A DNA stretch of 36,917 nucleotides from Deltaproteobacteria bacterium (GTDB lineage Bacteria; Desulfobacterota; Desulfobulbia; Desulfobulbales; Desulfurivibrionaceae): positions 1 to 36,917 of the forward strand of contig JAPLJG010000091.1 in NCBI GenBank assembly GCA_026388735.1, read 5' to 3'. The notes below the pieces were generated by a model that saw nothing but the letters and a program-made list of their open reading frames with translations, was not told the DNA's origin and searched no databases. Positions 28,164 to 36,030 of this stretch are shown piece after piece (position 1 is the stretch's first letter; each line of letters begins with the position of its first letter). Position numbers and translations under genes: made by a program.

Positions 28164-28230
28164 ATTATAGCGTAACCGTTGTCAAGGCGGGGTCAAAAGG
28201 CAACGGAAAGGCATCAAGAACGTATCAAGA
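28164..28230 (-). promoter_or_regulatory. Candidate KdpE-regulated promoter of kdpABCDE
   Basis: On the minus strand TCTTGAT occurs twice at an 11-bp period (28230-28224 and 28219-28213), as expected for an OmpR-family site. TTGACCCCGCCTTGACA follows, then a perfect TATAAT (28169-28164) 73 bp before the kdpA start. TTGACA is only 10 bases from TATAAT, too close for a normal -35. Activation by KdpE at a promoter with a poor -35 is plausible. Confidence 0.4.
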
Positions 28231-28358
28231 CGGTTGCGCAGGAATAACCGGAGGGGATCTCAATAATAAGTGGCGGTTTTCAAAGCAGAACGGATGGCGG
28301 ATTTTATCAGAATATGCATGTAATCGGAGTTGCTTGGGAAACGGGCTGAGCGAGATTC

Positions 28359-28577
28359 TCAGCTGGTGTTTCCTTGGGGTCGGGAATGGTTGGCCTGATC
28401 AAGGAAAAACCGCATCCAGCATTCCCAGGCTATGGTGTCCAGGGTGCAGTCGCTGGGGCAGGGATGCTGAAAAACCGCATGGGGACACAGCCCGCTTCTC
28501 GCGGTGCAGATGTGTTTGGCCGCTTTTTCCAGAGCGGTGGTCAGGGTGGGGGTATCATGTTGTATTGGTGTGTTCAT
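28359..28577 (-). CDS. Small Cys-rich protein overlapping the end of phoR
   Basis: A 72-aa protein whose ATG at 28577 has a clean AAGGAG site and lies inside the last codons of phoR (23-bp overlap), so it is almost certainly translated with phoR. It contains five cysteines, in [19 protein letters not shown] and WECWMRFF, giving a possible Cys4/Cys5 metal or redox site. I recall similar short frames in deltaproteobacteria but know no function. Position suggests a link to PhoR or to the kdp genes downstream. Confidence 0.65.
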   Translation of the reverse strand: MNTPIQHDTPTLTTALEKAAKHICTARSGLCPHAVFQHPCPSDCTLDTIAWECWMRFFLDQANHSRPQGNTS

Positions 28578-30363
28578 TTTGTTTCTCCTTATGGAGCAGG
28601 ATGGTGAAGGTTGTGCCCTTGCCGAGTTCGCTTATGACACCTACCTCGCCGCCATGCGCCTGGACAATGTGTTTGACGATGGCTAGCCCGAGGCCGGTGC
28701 CGCCAAGTTTGCGGTTGCGGGCTGCATCGCTGCGGTAGAAGCGCTCGAACAACCGCGGCAGGTGCTGGGTTGCGACCCCGGTCCCGAAATCCTGGACCTC
28801 GATGGCGATTGTTTCTCTGTCCCGCTGTTTTCCCCGCACCAACACCTTGCCGCCTTCCTCGCTGTACTTGATAGCGTTGACGATAAGGTTGGTGATTGCC
28901 TGTTCGATCAGGGGGCTGTTGAGATTGGCGGTCAAATCATCCGGTGCGTCCAGTTCGATACGGATCTTTTTTTCGGTGGCCTTGAGCCCGCAGGTCTCAA
29001 TGGACCTGCGCAGGGGGGTGATGATTTTTTCTTCGCTCAGCACCAGCGCGGTCTGCTCGTTATCCTGCTCCAGCCGGGACAGGGCCAGGAGATCCTCGAT
29101 GATGGCGTGCAATCGTTTTGACTGTTTGGCGATGATCTCCACAAACCTTCGCGCGTCATCGGGGCTCTCCAACGCCCCGTCCAGCAGGGTTTCGGCAAAC
29201 CCTTCGATGGAGGTGATCGGGGTTTTCAGCTCATGGGAAACATTGGCCACAAAGTCGCGGCGCATGTTTTCCAGCCGTCGTAGGTTGGTGACATCGTTGA
29301 TGACGATAATGGCGCCGCTGGTCATGTCCGAGGCGTCTTGAAACCGTGTGCCGTGGGCGTAGAAGTATTTTTCCTGCCCCTCCCGGTCGGTGAGGTCGAT
29401 CTCCCCTTCGATGGGTTTGGCTGAGGCAAGGGCCTGGCTGATAAAGCGCTGCAGGGCGAGGTTGCGCACCGCTACCAAGGCGTTTTTTCCCCTGATCTTT
29501 TCGGGGGTGATGTTCAGAAGCTTGGCGCCGGCCTGATTTATATCGAGGATGCGCTCCTCGGTGTCCACGGTGATCACTCCCTCGACCATGCTGGAAAAGA
29601 CCGCTTGCAACTGGCTGTGTTGCCGGGCAATGGTTTTGATCCGGCCATCGAGCTGATCGGCCATGGCATTCATGGCCTTGGCCAGACTTGCCACCTCTTC
29701 AGCGCCTTCTTCCCGCAGTTTTGTGGTGAAAGCGCCGTTGGCAAAACGTTCGGCGCCCAACCGCATCTCTTCTAGCGGCCTGGTAATGCGTTGCGCGATG
29801 AACCAGGCGACCAGGGCAACGAGCAGGGCGACAATCAGGCAGCCCCAGATAATTTTAAAAAAGATCGCCCGGAGCGCGTGGTCGATGAAGGTGACTGGGA
29901 TCGCGGTTCGTAGCACCCCTGTAGTTTTTCCGTCCTGCAGTAGAGGGATCGCCACATACATCATGTTTTCTTGGAGGGTGTGGCTGAAGCGCAGAGAGGG
30001 GGCGGGTTGACCGGCGAGGGCGGCAATGATCTCCGGTCGGTCGCCGTGGTTTTCCATCCGGCCTGGGTCTTCGTCCGAGTCGGCCAGAACCTTGCCGTCT
30101 GCGGTAATAACGGTCAGGCGGGTGGCGGAATTTTTTCCGGCGGTTGTGCAGAAGGCCTGTAGCGCGTTTAGGTCGTTTCGGGCCAGGAGGGTAAGAACGT
30201 GTTCCTGGGTCAGTCGACCTCGCGCCTCAAGGCCGGCGGAAGTCTGGGCTAGTTGAAAGGCGCGAAGGGAATATGCCCCATATCCGGCGGCAACCAGAAG
30301 GGCGACAATGGTGATCAGAAGCTGGCTTGGGTACAGCTGCCAGATAAGGCGGTTACGATGCAT
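28555..30363 (-). CDS. phoR: Phosphate-regulon sensor histidine kinase PhoR
   Basis: A 602-aa membrane kinase. TM1 is near residues 10-32, a periplasmic sensor domain of about 130 residues follows, and TM2 is near 175-200. Then come HAMP, a PAS domain (about 240-350, [21 protein letters not shown]) and the kinase core with H377 in [10 protein letters not shown] box [11 protein letters not shown]1 DFGTGV and G2 GTGLGLAI. This layout fits the long PhoR type that partners PhoB. The start at 30363 (MHRNRLIW) is preferred; an upstream TTG frame to 30405 has no ribosome site. The gene lies 26 kb from phoB, so the pairing is inferred from domain type and from the lack of another candidate here. Confidence 0.8.
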   Translation of the reverse strand: MHRNRLIWQLYPSQLLITIVALLVAAGYGAYSLRAFQLAQTSAGLEARGRLTQEHVLTLLARNDLNALQAFCTTAGKNSATRLTVITADGKVLADSDEDPGRMENHGDRPEIIAALAGQPAPSLRFSHTLQENMMYVAIPLLQDGKTTGVLRTAIPVTFIDHALRAIFFKIIWGCLIVALLVALVAWFIAQRITRPLEEMRLGAERFANGAFTTKLREEGAEEVASLAKAMNAMADQLDGRIKTIARQHSQLQAVFSSMVEGVITVDTEERILDINQAGAKLLNITPEKIRGKNALVAVRNLALQRFISQALASAKPIEGEIDLTDREGQEKYFYAHGTRFQDASDMTSGAIIVINDVTNLRRLENMRRDFVANVSHELKTPITSIEGFAETLLDGALESPDDARRFVEIIAKQSKRLHAIIEDLLALSRLEQDNEQTALVLSEEKIITPLRRSIETCGLKATEKKIRIELDAPDDLTANLNSPLIEQAITNLIVNAIKYSEEGGKVLVRGKQRDRETIAIEVQDFGTGVATQHLPRLFERFYRSDAARNRKLGGTGLGLAIVKHIVQAHGGEVGVISELGKGTTFTILLHKEKQNEHTNTT

Positions 30364-30507
30364 GATAATCCCCGCTGCGGTTGGAGTTGATTGGGCCAAC
30401 AGCAACAGAATAGCACGGGATTGTTAGAATAGGGTCAGGATATTGTGATAAGGTTGTTCCCCGCCGAAAAAATATCTTTTGGGCGGAGAACAGCTTTGTC
30501 TGGCAAG

Positions 30508-30554
30508 GATTTACCTAAGATGCCCCTCCCAGGAGAGGCCACCTTAGGTAAATC
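30508..30554 (-). terminator. Long two-tier hairpin after the DEAD-box gene
   Basis: GATTTACCTAAG (30508-30519) and CTTAGGTAAATC (30543-30554) pair perfectly, and an inner stem CCCCTCC/GGAGAGG extends the hairpin. It begins 3 bases after the helicase stop. There is no U-run, so it may be a transcript-end stabiliser rather than a simple terminator. Confidence 0.65.
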
Positions 30555-30557
30555 AGA

Positions 30558-32522
30558 TCATTCGTCGGAGTATGGCTTCTTCTTTCCTCGTCTGGGAACG
30601 CCAGCGGATGGCGGCCTGGCTGGGGCTGACGGTCTGGTCGAGCTTGCGGGCCTGGCCGAGGGATATGGCTTGCCCGAACTAGAGGGCTTGCTTGAAGAAT
30701 ATGGTTTGGCCGAGGCGGAAGGTCTTGCCGAGGTGGAGGGCCTTGCTGAGGGATATGGTTTGCCGGAGCTGGAGGGCTTATACGAACCGGAAGACTTGTA
30801 CGGTTTCGCGCCGCTACGTCCAGGATACGCCGGTTTTGCCGGGCGGCCCTTGGGGGCGTCCATGGTTTTTACCTCGACGTCCCTCCCATTGATTTTGAGG
30901 CCCTGGAACACCTCAAGGACTTTTTGGGCGAAGCGGCTGTCCGCCTCTATCATGGCGGTGTGGTCCAGGATCTCGATGCGGCCGACCTTGATGGAGGCGG
31001 AGCCGCTGGCGTCATTGATCTGGCCGATGAGCCGCGCCGGAGAGATGCCGTCCTTCTCGCCGATATTGAGGTAGAACCGGCTGAAGTTCACGCGATCGCG
31101 GTCGTCCTGTCGGGCGAATCTGCTCTCCGGGCGTTCCTGCCTGGAAAACCGGCTGTCTGGACGCTGGTAATCGGTACTTTGGCCGCGGCCCTTCTCTGTG
31201 ACGTTGATGTCCGGGGCATTCTGGTAATGGCTCAAAACGGAGGCAAACTCCTGGGAAACAAAACGCAGGATCAGCTCGTCGCGGTCAAGATCGGCCAGGG
31301 CCTCGGTGATTGCCTCCATGAAGGGGGCCAGCTGCGCGTGGTTTACTTCGACGTTCTTGATGGTTTCGATCTTGTGGAGCAGTTGTTTTTTGCAGACTTC
31401 ATGGCCGGAAGGAACCTTGCCCAGTTCGAACTGCCGTTTCATCTTGCTCTCGATCTCCTTGATGCGGAACTGTTCACGCATATGGATAATGGAGATGGAG
31501 ATGCCGGTCTTGCCGGCCCGGCCGGTGCGGCCGCTGCGGTGGGTGTAGTTGGCTGAGTCGTCGGGCAGGTTGTAGTTGATCACGTGGGTCAGGTCGGTGA
31601 CGTCCAGGCCGCGGGCCGCCACATCGGTGGCTACTAGCAACTGCACTGACTTGCTGCGGAAACGCTGCATCACGTAATCGCGCTGGCTCTGGGAGAGTTC
31701 ACCATGGAGGGGGTCGGCGCTGTAGCCGTCCTTGCCGAGCTTGTCCGCGACATCGTTGACCTCCTGGCGGGTACGGCAGAAGATGATGGCGTACATGTCC
31801 GGGTTCATGTCCACCAACCGGCGCAGGGCCAGGTAGCGGTCCTTGGCGTGGACCATGTAGTAGACGTGTTGGATGTTTTCCGATCCGGCATTGCGGGTGC
31901 CCACCGTGATCTCCAGCGGGTTTTTCATGTATTTCCGGGAGATGGAGGCCACGCTTTGCGGCATGGTGGCGGAAAAGAGCAAGGTGTGTTTGTCGTCCGG
32001 GGTTTGGGCGAGGATGGCGTTCAGCTCGTCCTGGAAGCCCATTTGCAGCATTTCATCGGCTTCGTCCAGCACCACCGAGCGGATGGCGGAAAGATCGATG
32101 ACCTGGCGACGCATCAGATCGTGCAGACGGCCGGGGGTGGCCACGATGATCGGGGCGCCCTGGCGCAGGGATCGGATCTGGTTGTCAACGCTGGCCCCGC
32201 CGTATATGGCGCAGACCCGGATGGTGGGCAGATTCTTGGCAAAGGCATTGAGATCGCGGGCCACCTGCATGCAGAGTTCGCGAGTCGGGCAAAGCACCAA
32301 GGCCTGGGTCTTGCGGCTGTCGGGATCGCAGAGCTGCACCAGGGGGATGCCGAAGGCTGCGGTCTTGCCGGTGCCGGTTTGGGCCAGGCCGACAATATCC
32401 ACCGGTTTTTTGAGGAGGATCGGGATGATCTGCTCCTGAACCGGGGTTGGCGAAGTAAAGCCAAGGGCTTCGAGGCCGGAGATGATGTCGGGACGGATGC
32501 CAAGGTCAGCAAAGGTGGTCAT
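30558..32522 (-). CDS. DEAD-box RNA helicase with DbpA-type RNA-binding domain
   Basis: A 654-aa ATP-dependent RNA helicase of the DeaD/CsdA type. The Q motif ends TPVQEQ, motif I is AQTGTGKT (47-54), II DEAD (152-155), III SAT, V ATDVAARGLD and VI HRSGRTGRAG. An RRM-like DbpA domain (about 480-555, FYLNIGEKDGISPARLIG) follows a dimerisation-like linker. The last 90 residues are a basic, low-complexity tail with repeats of SSGKPYPSARP and variants. It probably aids ribosome assembly and mRNA unwinding in the cold. Start 32522 has AAGGAA ten bases upstream. A frame to 32606 exists but begins in the leader. Confidence 0.93.
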   Translation of the reverse strand: MTTFADLGIRPDIISGLEALGFTSPTPVQEQIIPILLKKPVDIVGLAQTGTGKTAAFGIPLVQLCDPDSRKTQALVLCPTRELCMQVARDLNAFAKNLPTIRVCAIYGGASVDNQIRSLRQGAPIIVATPGRLHDLMRRQVIDLSAIRSVVLDEADEMLQMGFQDELNAILAQTPDDKHTLLFSATMPQSVASISRKYMKNPLEITVGTRNAGSENIQHVYYMVHAKDRYLALRRLVDMNPDMYAIIFCRTRQEVNDVADKLGKDGYSADPLHGELSQSQRDYVMQRFRSKSVQLLVATDVAARGLDVTDLTHVINYNLPDDSANYTHRSGRTGRAGKTGISISIIHMREQFRIKEIESKMKRQFELGKVPSGHEVCKKQLLHKIETIKNVEVNHAQLAPFMEAITEALADLDRDELILRFVSQEFASVLSHYQNAPDINVTEKGRGQSTDYQRPDSRFSRQERPESRFARQDDRDRVNFSRFYLNIGEKDGISPARLIGQINDASGSASIKVGRIEILDHTAMIEADSRFAQKVLEVFQGLKINGRDVEVKTMDAPKGRPAKPAYPGRSGAKPYKSSGSYKPSSSGKPYPSARPSTSARPSASAKPYSSSKPSSSGKPYPSARPASSTRPSAPARPPSAGVPRRGKKKPYSDE

Positions 32523-32612
32523 GGTGCGGTGTTTCCTTATTGAAGGGCGTGCGGGGAGGGAACGGTTGCTGTGCAGGAAAAAGGTCAGCCCGGGGCGGCC
32601 CAACACCCCTGA

Positions 32613-32713
32613 AGCCGTTGTAAAAAATAACCTGTACGTTTCGTGTGCCTAACACGGCATAAAGAGCCGTAAATCAGCGGCCATAATTGTGCAGGTTATT
32701 TCTTGACGGCTCC
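32613..32713. repeat. Three-segment GGAGCCGT palindrome, copy 2 (helicase leader)
   Basis: The 5' arm AGCCGTTGTAAAAAATAACC (from 32613) pairs with GGTTATTTCTTGACGGCT (to 32711). A middle copy AGAGCCGTAA lies in CGGCATAAAGAGCCGTAA (32655-32672). The order matches the copy at 9056-9161. On the minus strand it lies 90 bp before the helicase start, immediately after the arsC-side terminator. Confidence 0.7.
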
Positions 32714-32718
32714 TAAAC

Positions 32719-32756
32719 AAAAAAACCACACTTCCTCGCCGGAGGCTTTGTGCGGT
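32719..32756 (-). terminator. Rho-independent terminator after arsC
   Basis: On the minus strand the outer stem ACCGCAC/GTGTGGT and inner stem CCTC-CGGC-GAGG are followed by seven T's. It closes the arsC transcript 145 bases after its stop. The bases between arsC and this hairpin (32757-32900) hold no gene that I can support. Confidence 0.8.
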
Positions 32757-32900
32757 GCGCTTTTGTAGATTTAGCGATTACAGGCAGAGGCAACACAATG
32801 AATTACGGTATTTACCATGGTCTGCACGGGAAAGCAAGGGCTATGTTTTTGAGGTGTGCATCTGGTGGTTTCAGACCCAGTTGCTTGTGAGCCAGATCGG

Positions 32901-33347
32901 TTATGCCCGTGTGGTAGCCAGGGCTGTGGGCAGGCTGATCAGGTATGCCTGGATGGCGTCACGCACAGCGCGGTAATGGCCGAGGGCCTCTTCTTCGCTG
33001 GCAGCGGTCTGGGCAAGACGGGGTGGGTCGGGGAATTCTTGGTGCAGCCTGATCGCCTTGCCGGCAAAGATGGGGCATTGCTCGTTGGCGTGGTCGCACA
33101 CCGTGATCACGTAGTCAAAGGCAGCGGTCTCCAGCTCGGAAAGCAGCTTTGCATACTGGACGCTGATATCGACCCCGGCTTCGGCCATGACTTCCACGGC
33201 CAGGGGGTTGAGCCCGTGCTTTTCGATCCCGGCCGAGAAAAATTCGTATTGGTCCGGATAGAGATGCCTGCCCCAGCCTTCCGCCATCTGGCTGCGGCAG
33301 GAGTTGCCGGTGCAGAGGAAGAGGATTTTCGGTTTGGTGTGGTGCAT
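32901..33347 (-). CDS. arsC: Arsenate reductase, thioredoxin-coupled (LMW phosphatase fold)
   Basis: A 148-aa cytosolic enzyme reducing arsenate to arsenite. The active loop is LCTGNSCRSQMAEG, with nucleophile C12 and R18. The two further redox cysteines are C84 (VCDHANEQ) and C91, and D107 sits in EFPDPP. The three-Cys arrangement matches the thioredoxin-linked type rather than the glutaredoxin-linked ArsC. There is no arsR or arsB nearby; only a permease remnant lies upstream, so efflux must be encoded elsewhere or lost. Confidence 0.92.
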   Translation of the reverse strand: MHHTKPKILFLCTGNSCRSQMAEGWGRHLYPDQYEFFSAGIEKHGLNPLAVEVMAEAGVDISVQYAKLLSELETAAFDYVITVCDHANEQCPIFAGKAIRLHQEFPDPPRLAQTAASEEEALGHYRAVRDAIQAYLISLPTALATTRA

Positions 33348-33356
33348 GGCCAGGCC

Positions 33357-33540
33357 TCAGAGGATCAGATTGAAAAGATAGCCCATCAGTAGGATGCCGC
33401 TGCCGACCACGCCGACAAAGGTGGTGATGAGCGCCGGTTTCAAGACCTTGCGGAGGATGACAATCTCAGGCAAGGAGAGGGCGACGACGCTCATCATGAA
33501 GGCCAGGGCCGTGCCCAGGCTGCACCTTTTTCCAGCGGTT
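33357..33540 (-). pseudogene. C-terminal remnant of a permease (ArsP/DUF318-like)
   Basis: The last 55 residues, from LGTALAFMMSVVALSLPEI to GSGILLMGYLFNLIL, form two hydrophobic helices that match the C-terminal end of ArsP-type permeases. These are normally about 300 aa or more. The frame remains open to 33650 but the upstream 40 residues look unrelated. The next gene begins at 33659, so the N-terminal part of the permease is gone. It stops 9 bp before arsC, suggesting an original arsP-arsC pair eroded by deletion. Confidence 0.6.
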
Positions 33541-33658
33541 TCGGGCATCGTCAAAGGCGTAGGTGGGGCTCTCCGGAAAATATGGGGTAGGTTCAGCGGG
33601 TTGCTCTGTGTTTGGCTGATACGGAATAACAGTGCGTTGGAGAGGTGCAAACCAGGGT

Positions 33659-34291
33659 TCAGCCGGTGATCACTTCGTTTGAAAGCTCATTGGTGTCATC
33701 GGCCTTGATGGGAAAATGCCGGGCCAGGATAACGCCCACGGCCTCAATCTCCCGGCACAGGGCGTTGCAGGCCTGTCCTTGTTTTATGCCGACGGCGATG
33801 TCTGTGGTATGAGTCATCATGGTTTTCTTGGAGATTTTCTGGTAGATGCCTGAGTCCGCCAGAATCCAGACCTTGCGCTCAAGGAGCGAGATGAAAAAAA
33901 GCACCCCTGTATTGTCGCGGGTGGTGTGGAGTTTCTTTTCGTAAAAGGCGCGGAGCGCCCGCTCAGCCACCCTGGCCTCCAACCGGCTGGGGGGGATGAA
34001 CAGCCGGAGTAGCGGGGGGGATATCTTGGCCAGACTGCCGACCGTCATGGCGCCGCACAGCAAAAGGGGCACGAAGTAGCCGAGGCTGTTGGCCAGGAAA
34101 AGGTCGGTGATAAGCAGGGCTGCCAGGCCGCCGATGGCCAAGCCCGCCAGGAGCCTTGCTTCAGGATAGGTGTCGCTGGCAGCCACCACCATGGCCACAA
34201 TCTCGCCGGAGGTTTTTTTCTCCGCCTCACCGATGGTCGCGGCGATCTGTTGCCTTTCCGCCTCTGTGAAAAATGTTTCTGCGTGTGTCAT
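33659..34291 (-). CDS. TPM-domain membrane protein
   Basis: A 210-aa protein with a TPM domain split around two membrane helices (about 44-85). The N-terminal part has FFTEAERQQIAATIGEAEKK and EIVAMVV. The C-terminal part has NTGVLFFISLLERKVWILAD and GIYQKI, where Arg/Lys and Asp are conserved. Proteins of this type sit beside LemA and a YgcG-like partner and may act in membrane maintenance; the biochemical role is unsettled. Its start abuts the stop of the preceding gene, so the two are coupled. Confidence 0.85.
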   Translation of the reverse strand: MTHAETFFTEAERQQIAATIGEAEKKTSGEIVAMVVAASDTYPEARLLAGLAIGGLAALLITDLFLANSLGYFVPLLLCGAMTVGSLAKISPPLLRLFIPPSRLEARVAERALRAFYEKKLHTTRDNTGVLFFISLLERKVWILADSGIYQKISKKTMMTHTTDIAVGIKQGQACNALCREIEAVGVILARHFPIKADDTNELSNEVITG

Positions 34292-35185
34292 CTACCAGCC
34301 CCCCGAGGCGCCGCCGCCTCCGAAACCACCGCCGCCGAAGCCGCCAAAACCGCTGTCCCCACCGTCACCGCCGCCAAAGCCGCCGCCCATGAAAAATCCG
34401 CCTGCACCGGCATTGGCAAAGAGGATTGGGAGGATGAGTCCCAACAAAGCACCGCCCGGAATTAGCAGGAGCAGGAGCAGCCAACCCAACGGCGAAGAGA
34501 GGCCGAGAAAGGCGAAAAGCGGTAGGAGCACCGCACCGGTCACCGCGCCGGCCGGCTTGCTCAGTCGCCCGAGAGTGCCGACCAGAATGGCAAAGAATAT
34601 GAGATAGGGGAGCAGCGAGGATTGGTCGGATTTGCCCGGTACTCGGCCGCTGCCCTTGAACTCTCCCCTGGTGGCGCTGATGATTGTGGAAATCCCGGCT
34701 TCAAAGCCTTCGTCAAGCTGGCCCGCCTTGAAGCGCGGGGTTATGACCTGATCCACGATGCGCCCGGCACGGAGATCGGTCAGCACCCCTTCTAAGCCCC
34801 GGCCAACCTCGATGCGGATTTTGCGGTCGCCCTTGCTGACCAGAAGCAGAACCCCGTTGTCCTTGCCCTTTTGCCCGATTTTCCAAGCTTCCACCGTGCG
34901 GATGCTGAAATCCTCCAGCGCATCGCCTTCGAGGGAGGGGATGGTCAGCACTGCGATCTGGGTGGAGTCGGATTGCTCAAAGGCAAGGAGCGTCTGCTCA
35001 AGCTTTTGCCGCTCAGGCGGAGAAATCATTCCGGCCAGGTCGGTGACATATCCTTGATACTGGGGAACCGTAAGCGCCCTGGCCGGTGTCGGTCCACCGA
35101 CGCAGAGGAGGCAGAGGGTCAGCAGGCAGACGAGCCCCAGCCCCTTGCCGAACCGCCATCCCATATGTCGCATGTTGGCAAGCAT
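34292..35185 (-). CDS. YgcG-like TPM-domain protein with Gly-rich tail
   Basis: A 297-aa protein. The signal peptide (about 15-38, ending PARA) is followed by a TPM domain (about 40-165) with YVTDLAGMI, QIAVLTIPSLEG, NGVLLLVSKGDRKIRIEVG and GLEGVLTD. Two or three membrane helices follow (about 205-265), and the tail is made of FGGG/GGGD repeats. This is the usual partner of LemA. It starts 3 bp after lemA and ends directly against the next TPM gene. Confidence 0.9.
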   Translation of the reverse strand: MLANMRHMGWRFGKGLGLVCLLTLCLLCVGGPTPARALTVPQYQGYVTDLAGMISPPERQKLEQTLLAFEQSDSTQIAVLTIPSLEGDALEDFSIRTVEAWKIGQKGKDNGVLLLVSKGDRKIRIEVGRGLEGVLTDLRAGRIVDQVITPRFKAGQLDEGFEAGISTIISATRGEFKGSGRVPGKSDQSSLLPYLIFFAILVGTLGRLSKPAGAVTGAVLLPLFAFLGLSSPLGWLLLLLLIPGGALLGLILPILFANAGAGGFFMGGGFGGGDGGDSGFGGFGGGGFGGGGASGGW

Positions 35186-35188
35186 CGG

Positions 35189-35773
35189 TTAGAACTTCAC
35201 CGCCGGAGCCTTGGCCGCCCCTTCTTCTGCCTTGAAGGCCTCGCGGCGGGGCAGCTGGAGCAGCATGTTGTTGGTCAGGTTGTTGGGGAAGGTGCGGATG
35301 GAGGTGTTGAAGATCCGCACCGCCTCGTTGTACCGAACCCGGGCCACGTTGATCCGGTTTTCCGTGCCTTCCAACTGGTGCTGGAAATCCATAAAGTTCT
35401 GGTTGGCCTTGAGGTCGGGGTATTTCTCAACCACCACCATCAGGCGGGAGAGCGCGGAGGAAAGGCCGCTCTGCGCTTCCTGGAACTTGGCAAAGGCCTG
35501 GGGGTTATTGACCACCGCAGCCCCTGCCTGAACGGAGCCAACCTTGGCCCGCGCCTCGGTAACGGCGGTGAGGGTCTCTTTCTCATGGGCCGCGTACCCC
35601 TTTACCGCTTCCACTAGATTGGGGATGAGATCGGCCCGCCGCTGGTAGGAGGCTTCCACGTCACCCCAGGCCGCGATCACAACCTCGTCGTTCTGTTGGA
35701 TAGTGTTGTAGCCGCAACCGCTCAAGCCGACGGTGAGAAGGACGAAACTGACAAGTACGAGGAATCTTTGCAT
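35189..35773 (-). CDS. lemA: LemA family lipoprotein
   Basis: A 194-aa protein. The N-terminal signal ends in a lipobox LSGC with C20 as the lipidated residue. The helical LemA domain has NTIQQNDE, RRADLIPNLVEAVKGYAAHE, the AEVQAGA-like segment and RVRYNEAVRIFNTSIRTFP. It is anchored to a membrane and is co-transcribed with TPM proteins; its exact function is unknown in most bacteria. AGGAG precedes the ATG. It is the chromosomal gene nearest the integrated element. Confidence 0.93.
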   Translation of the reverse strand: MQRFLVLVSFVLLTVGLSGCGYNTIQQNDEVVIAAWGDVEASYQRRADLIPNLVEAVKGYAAHEKETLTAVTEARAKVGSVQAGAAVVNNPQAFAKFQEAQSGLSSALSRLMVVVEKYPDLKANQNFMDFQHQLEGTENRINVARVRYNEAVRIFNTSIRTFPNNLTNNMLLQLPRREAFKAEEGAAKAPAVKF

Positions 35774-35875
35774 GGGGTCTCTCCTTGGGAAAAGGTCTTG
35801 GGGAATTTTGACATTGCCGCCTGCCCCTGTGGGTTTGACGGTGGCACTAACAGGGGAGAAATATCAGGGTGTTGA

Positions 35876-35925
35876 TGGTGCCCTCGGTACGACTTGAACG
35901 TACGACCTACCGCTTAGGAGGCGGT
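35876..35925 (-). tRNA. 3' half of tRNA-Arg(CCU), attachment-site remnant
   Basis: On the minus strand the sequence gives a five-pair anticodon stem ACCGC/GCGGT with loop CTCCTAA (anticodon CCT), then variable AGGTC, a T arm GTACG-TTCAAGT-CGTAC, the 3' acceptor strand CGAGGGC and ACCA. Upstream of the anticodon stem (35926 onward) there is no D arm or 5' acceptor strand, only AT-rich sequence. This half-gene is what remains at one end when an element integrates into a tRNA gene. Confidence 0.85.
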
Positions 35926-35983
35926 TTGTGAAATCAAATAACTTGCTGATTTTTCATGATTTGATAAAATAATAAATATTTTT

Positions 35984-36004
35984 TGGGACACATATGGGAC
36001 ACTA
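35984..36004. repeat. Direct repeat before the integrase gene
   Basis: GGGACACATAT is followed at an 11-bp step by GGGACACTATA, 25-45 bases before the integrase ATG. It may be a recombinase arm site or a repressor/integrase autoregulation site. Confidence 0.4.
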
Positions 36005-36030
36005 TACTTCAAAAATAGGACGTTTTCAAC

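Noticed and set aside
28164-28185. TTGACA and TATAAT upstream of kdpA as a standard sigma-70 promoter
   Set aside because: The spacing is only 10 bases instead of about 17, so the pair cannot serve together as -35 and -10; kept only as part of a regulated promoter candidate.
30363-30405. Extension of phoR to an upstream TTG start
   Set aside because: No Shine-Dalgarno sequence precedes it, and the added residues (LLAQSTPTAAGII) look like leader sequence rather than a conserved N-terminus.
33540-33673. A coherent-looking frame reading PYFPESPTYAFDDARNRW between the permease remnant and the TPM gene
   Set aside because: It has no start codon, is bounded by stops, and runs into the permease remnant in another frame. 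It may be part of the decayed gene, but I cannot assign it.
35840-35870. CCCCTGT/ACAGGGG-type inverted repeat after the half tRNA as a terminator
   Set aside because: The stem is short, the loop long (over 15 bases), and no U-run follows.
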